A stretch of DNA of 64,000 nucleotides, from assembly GCA_022508285.1 (NCBI GenBank), contig JAFLVN010000001.1:1-64000 (forward strand), given 5' to 3'. The position numbers were made by a program, and so were the translations under genes. Below the pieces are notes generated by a model, which saw only the letters and a list, made by a program, of their open reading frames with translations, was not told where the DNA came from and searched no databases. The DNA is from Clostridiales bacterium (GTDB lineage: Bacteria; Bacillota; Clostridia; Christensenellales; Borkfalkiaceae). Every line of letters starts with the position of its first letter. Position 1 is the first letter of the stretch. This document shows, piece by piece, positions 53,932 through 60,316 of this stretch.

Positions 53932-53960
53932 ATTATATTGCTAAACAAGCATAAAGTCAA
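53932..53960 (-). promoter_or_regulatory. thiT promoter
   Basis: Minus strand TTGACT, 17 nt, TATAAT. Its -35 box abuts the -35 box of the divergent promoter. Confidence 0.88.
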
Positions 53961-53989
53961 TTGAATTTTGCGGAAAAATGTTATATAAT
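53961..53989 (+). promoter_or_regulatory. Promoter of the YfbR-like gene
   Basis: TTGAAT, 17 nt, TATAAT, back to back with the thiT promoter. Confidence 0.8.
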
Positions 53990-54013
53990 TGATAAAAATT
54001 ACAGAGGTGAAGT

Positions 54014-54598
54014 ATGTCCTACAATTTTTATGCGTTCATGGACAGAATGAAGTATATAAAGCGCTGGCAGCTTATGCGCTCGGTGCGCTCGGAAAATATA
54101 ATGGAGCACTCAGAACAGGTCGCTATGCTCGCACACGCACTTGCAGTAATAAATAATAAGGTGTTCAAAGGAAAGGCAGACGCCGAAAAGTGCGTGCTGT
54201 ACGCCGTCTATCACGAGTGCAGCGAGGTTATGACGGGGGATATGCCCACGCCAATAAAGTATTTCAACAACTCCATACACGGCGCATACAAGCAGCTTGA
54301 GGAGAGGGCATGCGATAAACTGCTTTTAACCCTGCCCGAGGAATTAAGGGGAGAGATAGAAAAATCGGTAAAACCGGATGAAACTTCCGTTGAATATTCT
54401 CTTATGAAGGCGGCGGACAGGCTTGCGGCGTACGTAAAGTGCCTTGAAGAGCTACGCAGCGGCAACAACGAGTTTGTAAAAGCCGAAAAATCCATAAAAG
54501 AGGATTTGCTCTCCCGCAAAATGCCCGAGGTAAATTACTTTTTCGAGCACTTTATCCCGAGCTTCAGTTTAACCCTTGACGAATTAGAAGGAATATAA
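54014..54598 (+). CDS. YfbR-like 5'-deoxynucleotidase (HD domain)
   Basis: A 194-aa HD-fold phosphohydrolase resembling YfbR, which removes the 5' phosphate from deoxynucleoside monophosphates. RWQLMRSVRSENIMEHS (about 17-33) and SEVMTGDMPTPIKYFN (70-85) match the family. The central HD pair reads HE (H67-E68), a conservative change at a metal ligand. AGAGGTG precedes the ATG. Convergent with the DUF6809-like gene, 3 nt apart. Confidence 0.88.
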   Translation: MSYNFYAFMDRMKYIKRWQLMRSVRSENIMEHSEQVAMLAHALAVINNKVFKGKADAEKCVLYAVYHECSEVMTGDMPTPIKYFNNSIHGAYKQLEERACDKLLLTLPEELRGEIEKSVKPDETSVEYSLMKAADRLAAYVKCLEELRSGNNEFVKAEKSIKEDLLSRKMPEVNYFFEHFIPSFSLTLDELEGI

Positions 54599-54601
54599 TT
54601 T

Positions 54602-54865
54602 TTACTTGCTTATTCCTTCAAATATAAGATGCATACAAAACTTAAATCCCTCTTTAAAGTGAGTTATACCCGCTTCCGATTCCAGCCCGCCCGATAAATA
54701 GTATAATTCGTCAAGCAATTTCTTTTGCTCTTCGTTAAGACTTTCAAGCAACCCCTCATAAACCTTTTCAAACTCTTCATTAACTTTTTTATATTCCCGA
54801 CTTACACTTATTCTTTCTACAAGCCCCTCGCTGGCATAATATAGTTCTTCCAACTGTGATTTCAT
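54602..54865 (-). CDS. DUF6809-like helical protein, orphan copy
   Basis: An 87-aa protein, same length as the one at 8868 and closely similar (MKSQLEELYYASEGLVERI, GGLESEAGITHFKEGFKF). The ATG at 54865 follows AAAGGA; an upstream in-frame start adds an unrelated hydrophobic segment and is rejected. No HTH gene is beside it, but a palindrome TCACGA/TCGTGA lies upstream, so the regulator may have been lost or lie elsewhere. Function unknown. Confidence 0.75.
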   Translation of the reverse strand: MKSQLEELYYASEGLVERISVSREYKKVNEEFEKVYEGLLESLNEEQKKLLDELYYLSGGLESEAGITHFKEGFKFCMHLIFEGISK

Positions 54866-54941
54866 AATTTTTTCCTTTATTTTAATTACAATCTTTTCAA
54901 ATATTTTCGTAAATATTATACCTATAAATCGTAACAAATGC

Positions 54942-54963
54942 TTGACAATCACGAAAATCGTGA
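54942..54963 (+). promoter_or_regulatory. Orphan operator-like palindrome with -35 box
   Basis: TTGACA (54942-54947) is followed by the palindrome TCACGAAAATCGTGA (54949-54963) where a spacer would be, but the -10 position reads CAAATT. It resembles the other modules' promoters and may be a decayed divergent promoter. Confidence 0.45.
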
Positions 54964-55044
54964 GCAAATTTTATTTGGCAGAACCGATTATTGAGGCAAG
55001 TAGAAAGAGTAAGTCTGCTTGAATTAGAAACAAAAGCAATTCTG

Positions 55045-55162
55045 CGGTCATTAGAAACAAGCAAGACAAGGCGAGCGAGTACCGCCGCAGGGCGTGTACA
55101 TGGAGGTACATAACCAAGGCGGCACGGAGTTCAACGCAGTATTGCGAAGTTTATAATAACCG
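55045..55162 (-). repeat. Family A element, copy 12 (minus strand)
   Basis: Outer stem CGGT-ATTA-AAAC with GTTT-TAAT-ACCG (single mismatches between blocks). Middle stem GCCGCC/GGCGGT; apical stem TGTAC/GTACA with loop CTCCAT. It is sense to the minus-strand RNA that ends just upstream at 55168. Confidence 0.87.
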
Positions 55163-55167
55163 TAACA

Positions 55168-55194
55168 TAAAAGCCCCGTGAATTCCACGGGGCT
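55168..55194 (-). terminator. Terminator of the 55.2-55.5 kb RNA
   Basis: AGCCCCGTG with CACGGGGCT (55172-55180 and 55186-55194), followed on the minus strand by TTTTATG. Confidence 0.75.
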
Positions 55195-55346
55195 ATATAT
55201 TTAAATTATTCAGTTTTGATTGCGAGGATACTTTCACACGGTTGCCTTTCGGCTAATCGGTCTATGGACCCTGCAACCTCGGCATGGTTGCTAAACTTTT
55301 AACCGTATCAGATTGTAACCTCTGAAATGAAGTGGTACATTGGTCT

Positions 55347-55394
55347 TTACCTGCCTTTTTGAGTAATGGTGCGATTCGGGTTTAGCCTTTTCAT
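55347..55394 (-). CDS. 15-codon ORF in the unidentified RNA
   Basis: Reads MKRLNPNRTITQKGR, a basic peptide, then TAA. AGGAGGAAAGCTT directly before the ATG is one of the best Shine-Dalgarno sites in the window. It may be a small protein or a leader peptide whose translation alters the downstream fold. No homologue is known to me. Confidence 0.5.
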   Translation of the reverse strand: MKRLNPNRTITQKGR

Positions 55395-55482
55395 AAGCTT
55401 TCCTCCTGCATCATTCAAAACACACTTTTAAAATATGTTAGCGCTTAACATTTTTTGTGAGTTATTTTCTTTTCTTGGTTTT

Positions 55483-55510
55483 ATTATAGCATACAAAAGG
55501 TGCTTGTCAA
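55483..55510 (-). promoter_or_regulatory. Promoter of the unidentified RNA
   Basis: Minus strand TTGACA, 16 nt, TATAAT: full consensus hexamers. Confidence 0.88.
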
Positions 55511-55589
55511 GGGGTAACTCAAAAAAAATTTAAAAAATTTTTAAAAAGCGATCACCGCCTTTAAAACGTTAGATTTTTGAAAGTATTAG

Positions 55590-55598
55590 TGATATAAT
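55590..55598 (+). promoter_or_regulatory. Extended -10 promoter of the antiporter gene
   Basis: TGATATAAT, an extended -10 with no good -35, 33 nt before the start codon. Confidence 0.6.
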
Positions 55599-55631
55599 TT
55601 GTGCATATTACAGAGGATGTGAAATTCAGGT

Positions 55632-57077
55632 ATGTTTGACGGCAATACTGCGCTGGGATTTGCGGCGGTTCTTGCAATAATTTTATTAAGCAGTAAGCTA
55701 CTCGGTCTCTTATTCAGAAAAATAGGCATACCGCAGGTGCTCGGCTTTATCGTCGCAGGTATTTTAATCGGACCTGCAATCTTCGGCGATTTTTGCGGAT
55801 TCAGCCTTATAGGCTTTGAGGGGAAAGGGTACACATCTCTTTTTGTACTTCCGCAAAGCGGAGAAATGTCCGACTTTTTATCCGATTTGTTCGGTAGAGA
55901 AGTGACAATTTCAAACGGTCTGGATATTTTTGCAAAAATCGGCGTATTGCTTTTAATGTTCTCCGCAGGGTTAGAAACGAACTTAAACGAGCTCAAACGC
56001 ACGGGTGTTGCCGCCGTTTTAATGGCGTGCGCAGGCGTTGCTGTGCCGATGATACTCGGTTTTGCAATCTCCATGCCGTTCGGCGGAATAGGTCTCGGCT
56101 TTGCCCAAACGGCAAATATATTCCGTTCGATATTCATAGGTACAATCTTAACCGCAACGAGCGTAGCCATAACAGTATCAGTGCTCAAAGAGCTTGGCAA
56201 AATCCGCAGTAAGCTTGGCACGACCATAGTGTCGGCTGCCATAATCGACGACGTCATAGGAATAGTGCTGTTATCCGTCGTCACGGGTATCGCCAGAGCG
56301 GGGTCGGCTACGGGAAACATGAACGGCTTCGACGCTTTTAAAAGCACGATATACGGTACTATAATAATGATTGTCTGCTTCTTCGTGTTTGCGTTTGTGG
56401 CGGGCATAGGTATACATTACATATTCCACTGGCTGGAAAAGAAGAGAGCGACCACCCACCGTATTCCTATATTCTCGCTTGCAATATGCTTTTTGTACAG
56501 CTGGATTGCCGAAGAAATTTTCGGTGTTGCCGACATAACCGGCGCATTCCTTGCGGGTGTTGTTCTCTCCACTGCGCACCGAGCCAGCGCCTACGCCGAC
56601 AGCAAGATAGAGGTGTGCACGTACACGCTGTTTGCGCCCGCCTTCTTTGCCAATATAGGAATATCCGCAATACACTTTACGGGGTTGAACGGCGAAATAA
56701 TTCTGTTTGCCCTGCTTGCAGTGCTCGTTGGGCTTATAGGAAAGATTATCGGATGCGGAGCAGTCTGCAAGGCGTTTAAGTATAACTGGCGGGAGAGCGC
56801 AATAGGCGGAGTGGGAATGATGGCGCGCGGAGAAGTTGCGCTTATTGTTACGTCAACGGTCACAAACGCTACCGTTCTCGGCACAAACGCACTGCCTGAA
56901 AAATTTATGATTATGACAGTGCTTTTAATTCTGGTTTCGTCTATACTCACGCCCATACTCTTAAAGTTGCTGTACAGCGACAAACCGACCCTGCATTTCC
57001 ACAGGCGGAGCGGCAAGTACGGCGGTCACAGTCACGGCGACGAGAGCGCACCCGAGTTCCCCGAACAGATAGATTAA
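55632..57077 (+). CDS. CPA2-family cation:proton antiporter
   Basis: A 481-aa membrane protein with about 12-13 spans, a monovalent cation/proton antiporter of the NapA/KefB type. GIPQVLGFIVAGILIGP near the start, AIIDDVIGIVLL (transport-site Asp pair, about 202-213) and GMMARGEVALIV (about 396-407) are typical. No RCK domain; the short C-terminal tail is His-rich (KYGGHSHGDES). GAGGATGTG precedes the ATG. Na+ versus K+ is undetermined. Own terminator. Confidence 0.92.
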   Translation: MFDGNTALGFAAVLAIILLSSKLLGLLFRKIGIPQVLGFIVAGILIGPAIFGDFCGFSLIGFEGKGYTSLFVLPQSGEMSDFLSDLFGREVTISNGLDIFAKIGVLLLMFSAGLETNLNELKRTGVAAVLMACAGVAVPMILGFAISMPFGGIGLGFAQTANIFRSIFIGTILTATSVAITVSVLKELGKIRSKLGTTIVSAAIIDDVIGIVLLSVVTGIARAGSATGNMNGFDAFKSTIYGTIIMIVCFFVFAFVAGIGIHYIFHWLEKKRATTHRIPIFSLAICFLYSWIAEEIFGVADITGAFLAGVVLSTAHRASAYADSKIEVCTYTLFAPAFFANIGISAIHFTGLNGEIILFALLAVLVGLIGKIIGCGAVCKAFKYNWRESAIGGVGMMARGEVALIVTSTVTNATVLGTNALPEKFMIMTVLLILVSSILTPILLKLLYSDKPTLHFHRRSGKYGGHSHGDESAPEFPEQID

Positions 57078-57081
57078 TAAA

Positions 57082-57116
57082 GCGGCGCCGATTTCTCGGC
57101 GCCGCAAACTTTTTTT
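57082..57116 (+). terminator. Antiporter terminator
   Basis: GCGGCGCCGA with TCGGCGCCGC, then AAACTTTTTTT. Confidence 0.93.
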
Positions 57117-57130
57117 AAAAATTAATTTTA

Positions 57131-57175
57131 GTCAAGTAAAAATACTTGACAAGCGTCGGAGATATGTAATAAAAT
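57131..57175 (+). promoter_or_regulatory. ylxM-ffh promoter with overlapping inverted repeat
   Basis: TTGACA (57146-57151), 18 nt, TAAAAT (57170-57175). The inverted repeat GTCAAGTA (57131-57138) and TACTTGAC (57143-57150) covers the -35 box and could be an operator. Confidence 0.65.
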
Positions 57176-57202
57176 CTTGTCAAGCTGTAAAGCTTTACGG
57201 TT

Positions 57203-57466
57203 ATGAACAAATTGGAATTTATGCGGCTGTGGGACGCCTACTCGGCATTGCTTACTCCCACCCAGCAGGAGATTACAAATTTATATTTCAATCTCGACTT
57301 AACTTTGTCTGAGATCGCCGCAGAAAAGGGCATAACCCGTCAGGCTGTTTCCGACTGCATGAGCGGCTGCAAAAAGCAGCTTGAAGAGTACGAAAGTAAG
57401 CTCCACGTGGTAGAGCTCACAAACGAATTACAGCAGCTAAAAGAGATAATTTCAAAAAATAATTAA
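57203..57466 (+). CDS. ylxM: YlxM-type SRP-associated HTH protein
   Basis: An 87-aa sigma-factor-region-4-like helix-turn-helix protein: LTPTQQEITNLYFNLDLTLS, then IAAEKGITRQAVSDCMSGC. YlxM lies next to ffh in most Firmicutes and has been reported to act on SRP GTPase activity in streptococci. No strong Shine-Dalgarno is seen before the ATG. Family B copy 3 links it to ffh. Confidence 0.93.
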   Translation: MNKLEFMRLWDAYSALLTPTQQEITNLYFNLDLTLSEIAAEKGITRQAVSDCMSGCKKQLEEYESKLHVVELTNELQQLKEIISKNN

Positions 57467-57563
57467 CGCCGAAAAACGTAGCTCGGATTCATTTCGAGCG
57501 TTAAGCGTTTTTACGACTTCAGCAATCTCGCTACAAGCCGTGTCGTTGCACGGCTTGAGCGAA
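57466..57563 (+). repeat. Family B intergenic element, copy 3 (before ffh)
   Basis: AAAAACG/CGTTTTT encloses GCTCG/CGAGC; then TCGCT/AGCGA encloses CAAGCCGTG/CACGGCTTG. Shared blocks ACGCCGAAAA and TTTTACGAC. Starts at the last base of the ylxM stop and ends about 17 nt before ffh. Confidence 0.85.
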
Positions 57564-57579
57564 TAGGATTAGGTGACAG

Positions 57580-58893
57580 ATGTCGATTTTTGGGTCGTTA
57601 TCCGAAAGATTAAACCATATATTTTCAAAGCTCACAAAGCGTGGAAGGCTCACGGAGCTTGAAATAAAAACGGCTATGCGCGAGGTGCGTGTGGCTCTTT
57701 TAGAGGCGGACGTAAACATACAGGTCGCCAAAAAGTTCTGTGCCGACGTTTCCGAAAAGGCTGTAGGTCAGGAGATTTTAAAGTCTTTAAACCCCGCACA
57801 GCAGGTAATTAAAATCGTTAACGAAGAGCTCATCGCTTTAATGGGTTCGCAAAATCAGAAGCTCAATATCGCACCCAAGCCCCCTACGGTGATTATGATG
57901 TGCGGTTTGCAGGGTGCAGGTAAAACTACTTTATGCGGAAAGCTTGCGGCATACCTTAAAAAGAACGGCAAAAAGCCGCTTTTGGTCGGGTGCGACATAT
58001 ACCGTCCCGCAGCGATAAACCAGCTCAAAGTGGTGGGCAAAAATGCGGGTGCGGAAGTTTTTGAAAAGGGCACGCAGAACCCCGTTAAAACGGCAAAGGA
58101 AGCGGTTGAGTACGCACGCTCGATGGGCTTCGATAACGTAATTATAGACACGGCGGGGCGGTTAGAGATTGACGAACCGCTGATGCAGGAGCTCGAGGAA
58201 ATTAAAAAGGCGGTAGACGTTTCGGAAATTCTTCTCACCGTCGACAGCATGATGGGTCAGGTTGCCGTAAACGTTGCAAAGACCTTTAACGAGAGGCTCG
58301 AAGTAACGGGCGTTATTTTAACCAAGCTCGACGGCGACACCCGCGGCGGCGCATGTCTTTCGATAAAGGCGGTTACGGGCAAGCCCATAAAGTTTATAGG
58401 CGTGGGCGAAAAACTGGGCGATTTAGAGCCCTTCTATCCCGACAGAATGGCGTCACGTATTCTCGGCATGGGCGACGTTTTAACGCTCATTGAAAAGGCG
58501 CAGGAGGCTGTCACCGAGGAACAGGCGAGGGTCATGCAGAAAAAGATGCTCGAAAACACCTTCACCTTAGAGGACTATTTAGTTCAGTTCGAGAGCATGA
58601 AAAAGATGGGCGGAGCGCAGGCGCTGCTTGCGATGATGCCTGGAAATTTGGGCGGCAAGGTCCGTGCCGAGGACATCGACGAAAGAAAGATAGAGCGCAC
58701 CAAGGCGATAATCCTTTCCATGACACAAAAAGAGCGTGTAGACCCGTCTATTATAAACGCTTCCAGAAAGAAGAGAATTGCACAAGGTTCGGGCACTTCC
58801 GTACAGGAAATAAATCAATTACTCAAACAGTTTGACCAAACAAAACAGTTAATGAAACAGTTGAAGGGCGGAAAGAGAAGACTTCCGTTTTAA
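57580..58893 (+). CDS. ffh: Signal recognition particle protein Ffh
   Basis: A 437-aa SRP54 GTPase that binds signal peptides and 4.5S/6S RNA and targets ribosomes to FtsY and SecYEG. N domain 1-90, G domain with GLQGAGKTTLCGKLA (about 109-123), DTAGR and TKLDGD, and a shortened M domain from about 300. Start ATG with AGGTGACAG upstream. Next gene rpsP. Confidence 0.98.
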   Translation: MSIFGSLSERLNHIFSKLTKRGRLTELEIKTAMREVRVALLEADVNIQVAKKFCADVSEKAVGQEILKSLNPAQQVIKIVNEELIALMGSQNQKLNIAPKPPTVIMMCGLQGAGKTTLCGKLAAYLKKNGKKPLLVGCDIYRPAAINQLKVVGKNAGAEVFEKGTQNPVKTAKEAVEYARSMGFDNVIIDTAGRLEIDEPLMQELEEIKKAVDVSEILLTVDSMMGQVAVNVAKTFNERLEVTGVILTKLDGDTRGGACLSIKAVTGKPIKFIGVGEKLGDLEPFYPDRMASRILGMGDVLTLIEKAQEAVTEEQARVMQKKMLENTFTLEDYLVQFESMKKMGGAQALLAMMPGNLGGKVRAEDIDERKIERTKAIILSMTQKERVDPSIINASRKKRIAQGSGTSVQEINQLLKQFDQTKQLMKQLKGGKRRLPF

Positions 58894-58938
58894 ATAAAAA
58901 AATAAAAAATATATATAAATTCCAAGGAGTAAAAACAA

Positions 58939-59235
58939 ATGGCAGTAAAAATGAGACTTACCAGAATGGGCGACAAAAAGAGCCCCTTCTACCGTATCGT
59001 GGTTATCGATTCCCGCAAGGCGCAGTCGGGCGAGTACATCGACAAAGTGGGCTACGTTGATCCCCTCAAGACCCCCGCAGAAATCAACATCGACGTTGAA
59101 AAAGCTAAGGCTTGGCTTGCAAAGGGCGTTCAGCCTACCGAAACGGTAAAGAGCTATCTCGTTAAGGTCGGCGCAATGGAGCAGAGCACGAAGCTCTCTG
59201 CACCCAAGACCAATAATAAAAAGAAGAAAGACTAA
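58939..59235 (+). CDS. rpsP: 30S ribosomal protein S16
   Basis: A 98-aa S16 of the 30S body. Start [20 protein letters not shown] is conserved. AAGGAG precedes the ATG. Head of the rpsP-khpA-rimM-trmD set. Family A copy 10 follows the stop. Confidence 0.98.
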   Translation: MAVKMRLTRMGDKKSPFYRIVVIDSRKAQSGEYIDKVGYVDPLKTPAEINIDVEKAKAWLAKGVQPTETVKSYLVKVGAMEQSTKLSAPKTNNKKKKD

Positions 59236-59239
59236 GTTT

Positions 59240-59360
59240 AAACTGCGTATATGCGGCGCAATACTGTGTTGCCTTTACGTTTTCCCTCGGTTACATACGT
59301 CTATGTATGCTCCCGTCGGTAATCCGCAGGCGCCTTGTCTTGCTTGCATCTCCACAGTTT
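59240..59360 (+). repeat. Family A element, copy 10
   Basis: Between rpsP and khpA. End stem AAACTG/CAGTTT. Apical stem CATAC/GTATG, unique among the copies but paired, with loop GTCTAT. Confidence 0.9.
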
Positions 59361-59387
59361 ATAATTGTATTTTTTAAGGAAATATTT

Positions 59388-59627
59388 ATGGAACTCGAAT
59401 TAATTAAGTACGTAGTCGAGCGCTTTGCCGAGAGCAAGGACGAGATAGAGTACAAGGTTGAAGAAAAGGAAACTTCTGTAGAAGTGACCGTGCTTCTCGC
59501 CGCAAGCGACATGGGCAAGGTTATCGGCAAGCAGGGCAAAATTGCCAAGGCTCTGCGCACCTTAGTCAGTGCGTCCACACCCCGTGGCGGCAAGCGCTAC
59601 TTTGTAGAGATTAAAGAAAAAAACTAA
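59388..59627 (+). CDS. khpA: KH-domain RNA-binding protein KhpA
   Basis: A 79-aa single KH domain with the GKVIGKQGKIAKALR loop (about 45-59). In streptococci KhpA pairs with KhpB and affects cell size and sRNA levels. The ATG at 59388 follows AAGGA; upstream in-frame starts fall in the family A copy. Standard position between rpsP and rimM. Confidence 0.95.
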   Translation: MELELIKYVVERFAESKDEIEYKVEEKETSVEVTVLLAASDMGKVIGKQGKIAKALRTLVSASTPRGGKRYFVEIKEKN

Positions 59628-59663
59628 GCATTATCGCGCAAAATTTTTTGCGCGATTATTGCT

Positions 59664-59783
59664 AACTTCGTATATGCGGCGCAATACTGCGTTGCCTTTG
59701 CGTTTTGCTTGGGTCACGTACGCCAAAGTACGCTCCCCGACGCAAATCCGCAGGCGCCTTGTCTTGCTTGCATCTGCGAAGTT
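59664..59783 (+). repeat. Family A element, copy 11
   Basis: Between khpA and rimM. End stem AACTTCG/CGAAGTT; middle stem TTTTGC/GCAAA; apical stem CGTAC/GTACG with loop GCCAAA. Its last base starts the -35 box of a rimM promoter. Confidence 0.9.
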
Positions 59784-59811
59784 TGCTTGTCGTTTCTAAT
59801 AGCTATATAAT
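59783..59811 (+). promoter_or_regulatory. Promoter giving a nearly leaderless rimM mRNA
   Basis: TTGCTT, 17 nt, TATAAT, with only 10 nt between the -10 box and the rimM ATG. No Shine-Dalgarno precedes rimM. Confidence 0.55.
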
Positions 59812-59821
59812 AATTTTTATT

Positions 59822-60316
59822 ATGAACTTTTTAACGGTTGCAACAATTTTAAAGCCGCAGGGAATACGCGGCGAAGTTAAGGTTAAAGTCTTTTTAGACG
59901 ACGCCGAAGACTTGAAAGAGATAAAACAGGTGTACATTTCGGGCGAAAAGTATGCCGTTTTAAACGTGCGGGGAGCGGGGGATATTGCGTACGTCGCTTT
60001 AAGAGGAGTTGCCGACAGGAACGCCGCCGAGCTTCTGCGAAATAAGGATATAGAGGCTCTCAGGGAGGACTGTCCGCCTCTGCCCGATGGCAGGTACTAT
60101 ATAGGCGACCTCACGGGCTGTAAGGTTATATCGTCTTCCGGCGAGGAGATAGGCGAGGTGACTTCGGTCACGCCCGCAAGAACGGATATATTCACGATTG
60201 AAACCCCCAAGGGCGAAGTCAGCTTTGCCGCAGCGGAGGGGGTTATTCTCGAAGTGAATATCGAAAATAAGACAATCACCGTAGATAAAAAGCGGTTCAA
60301 GGAAGTGTCCGTTTGA
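59822..60316 (+). CDS. rimM: 16S rRNA processing protein RimM
   Basis: A 164-aa RimM that assists 30S head assembly through S19. N-terminal domain (VATILKPQGIRGEVKV) and PRC-barrel domain from about residue 93 (YYIGDLTGCKVI). The ATG at 59822 gives the conserved start although it lacks a ribosome-binding site. Overlaps trmD by 4 nt. Confidence 0.95.
   Translation: MNFLTVATILKPQGIRGEVKVKVFLDDAEDLKEIKQVYISGEKYAVLNVRGAGDIAYVALRGVADRNAAELLRNKDIEALREDCPPLPDGRYYIGDLTGCKVISSSGEEIGEVTSVTPARTDIFTIETPKGEVSFAAAEGVILEVNIENKTITVDKKRFKEVSV

Larger units (their letters stand above)
55168..55477 (-). ncRNA. Unidentified structured RNA, about 310 nt
   Basis: A minus-strand unit between a strong promoter and a terminator with no conventional gene. 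Hairpins: ATGTTA/TAACAT near the 5' end, GCAACC/GGTTGC around 55280, GGTC/GACC next to it, and GCC-GAAA-GGC near 55235. It also holds a 15-codon ORF with a perfect Shine-Dalgarno. It lacks the RNase P, SRP, tmRNA and T-box motifs I would recognise. It could be a novel sRNA, a dual-function RNA, or an attenuated leader. Confidence 0.65.

Noticed and set aside
55168-55477. RNase P RNA, SRP RNA, tmRNA or T-box at the unidentified RNA
   Set aside because: The signature motifs (GAGGAAAGTCC; GTCAGGTCCGGAAGG; a tRNA-like end; TGGTACCGCG) are missing on the minus strand. A distant variant cannot be excluded without a covariance search.
55586-56407. 273-codon open frame antisense to the antiporter gene
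   Set aside because: The sense frame is an obvious antiporter; the antisense product is Ile/Pro/Ser-rich as expected for a mirror of membrane segments, with no start signal.
4833-59783. Family A copies as a CRISPR array or as rho-independent terminators
   Set aside because: Copies are single, dispersed and about 120 bp long, so not CRISPR. None has a T-run, and many lie inside operons that must be transcribed through.
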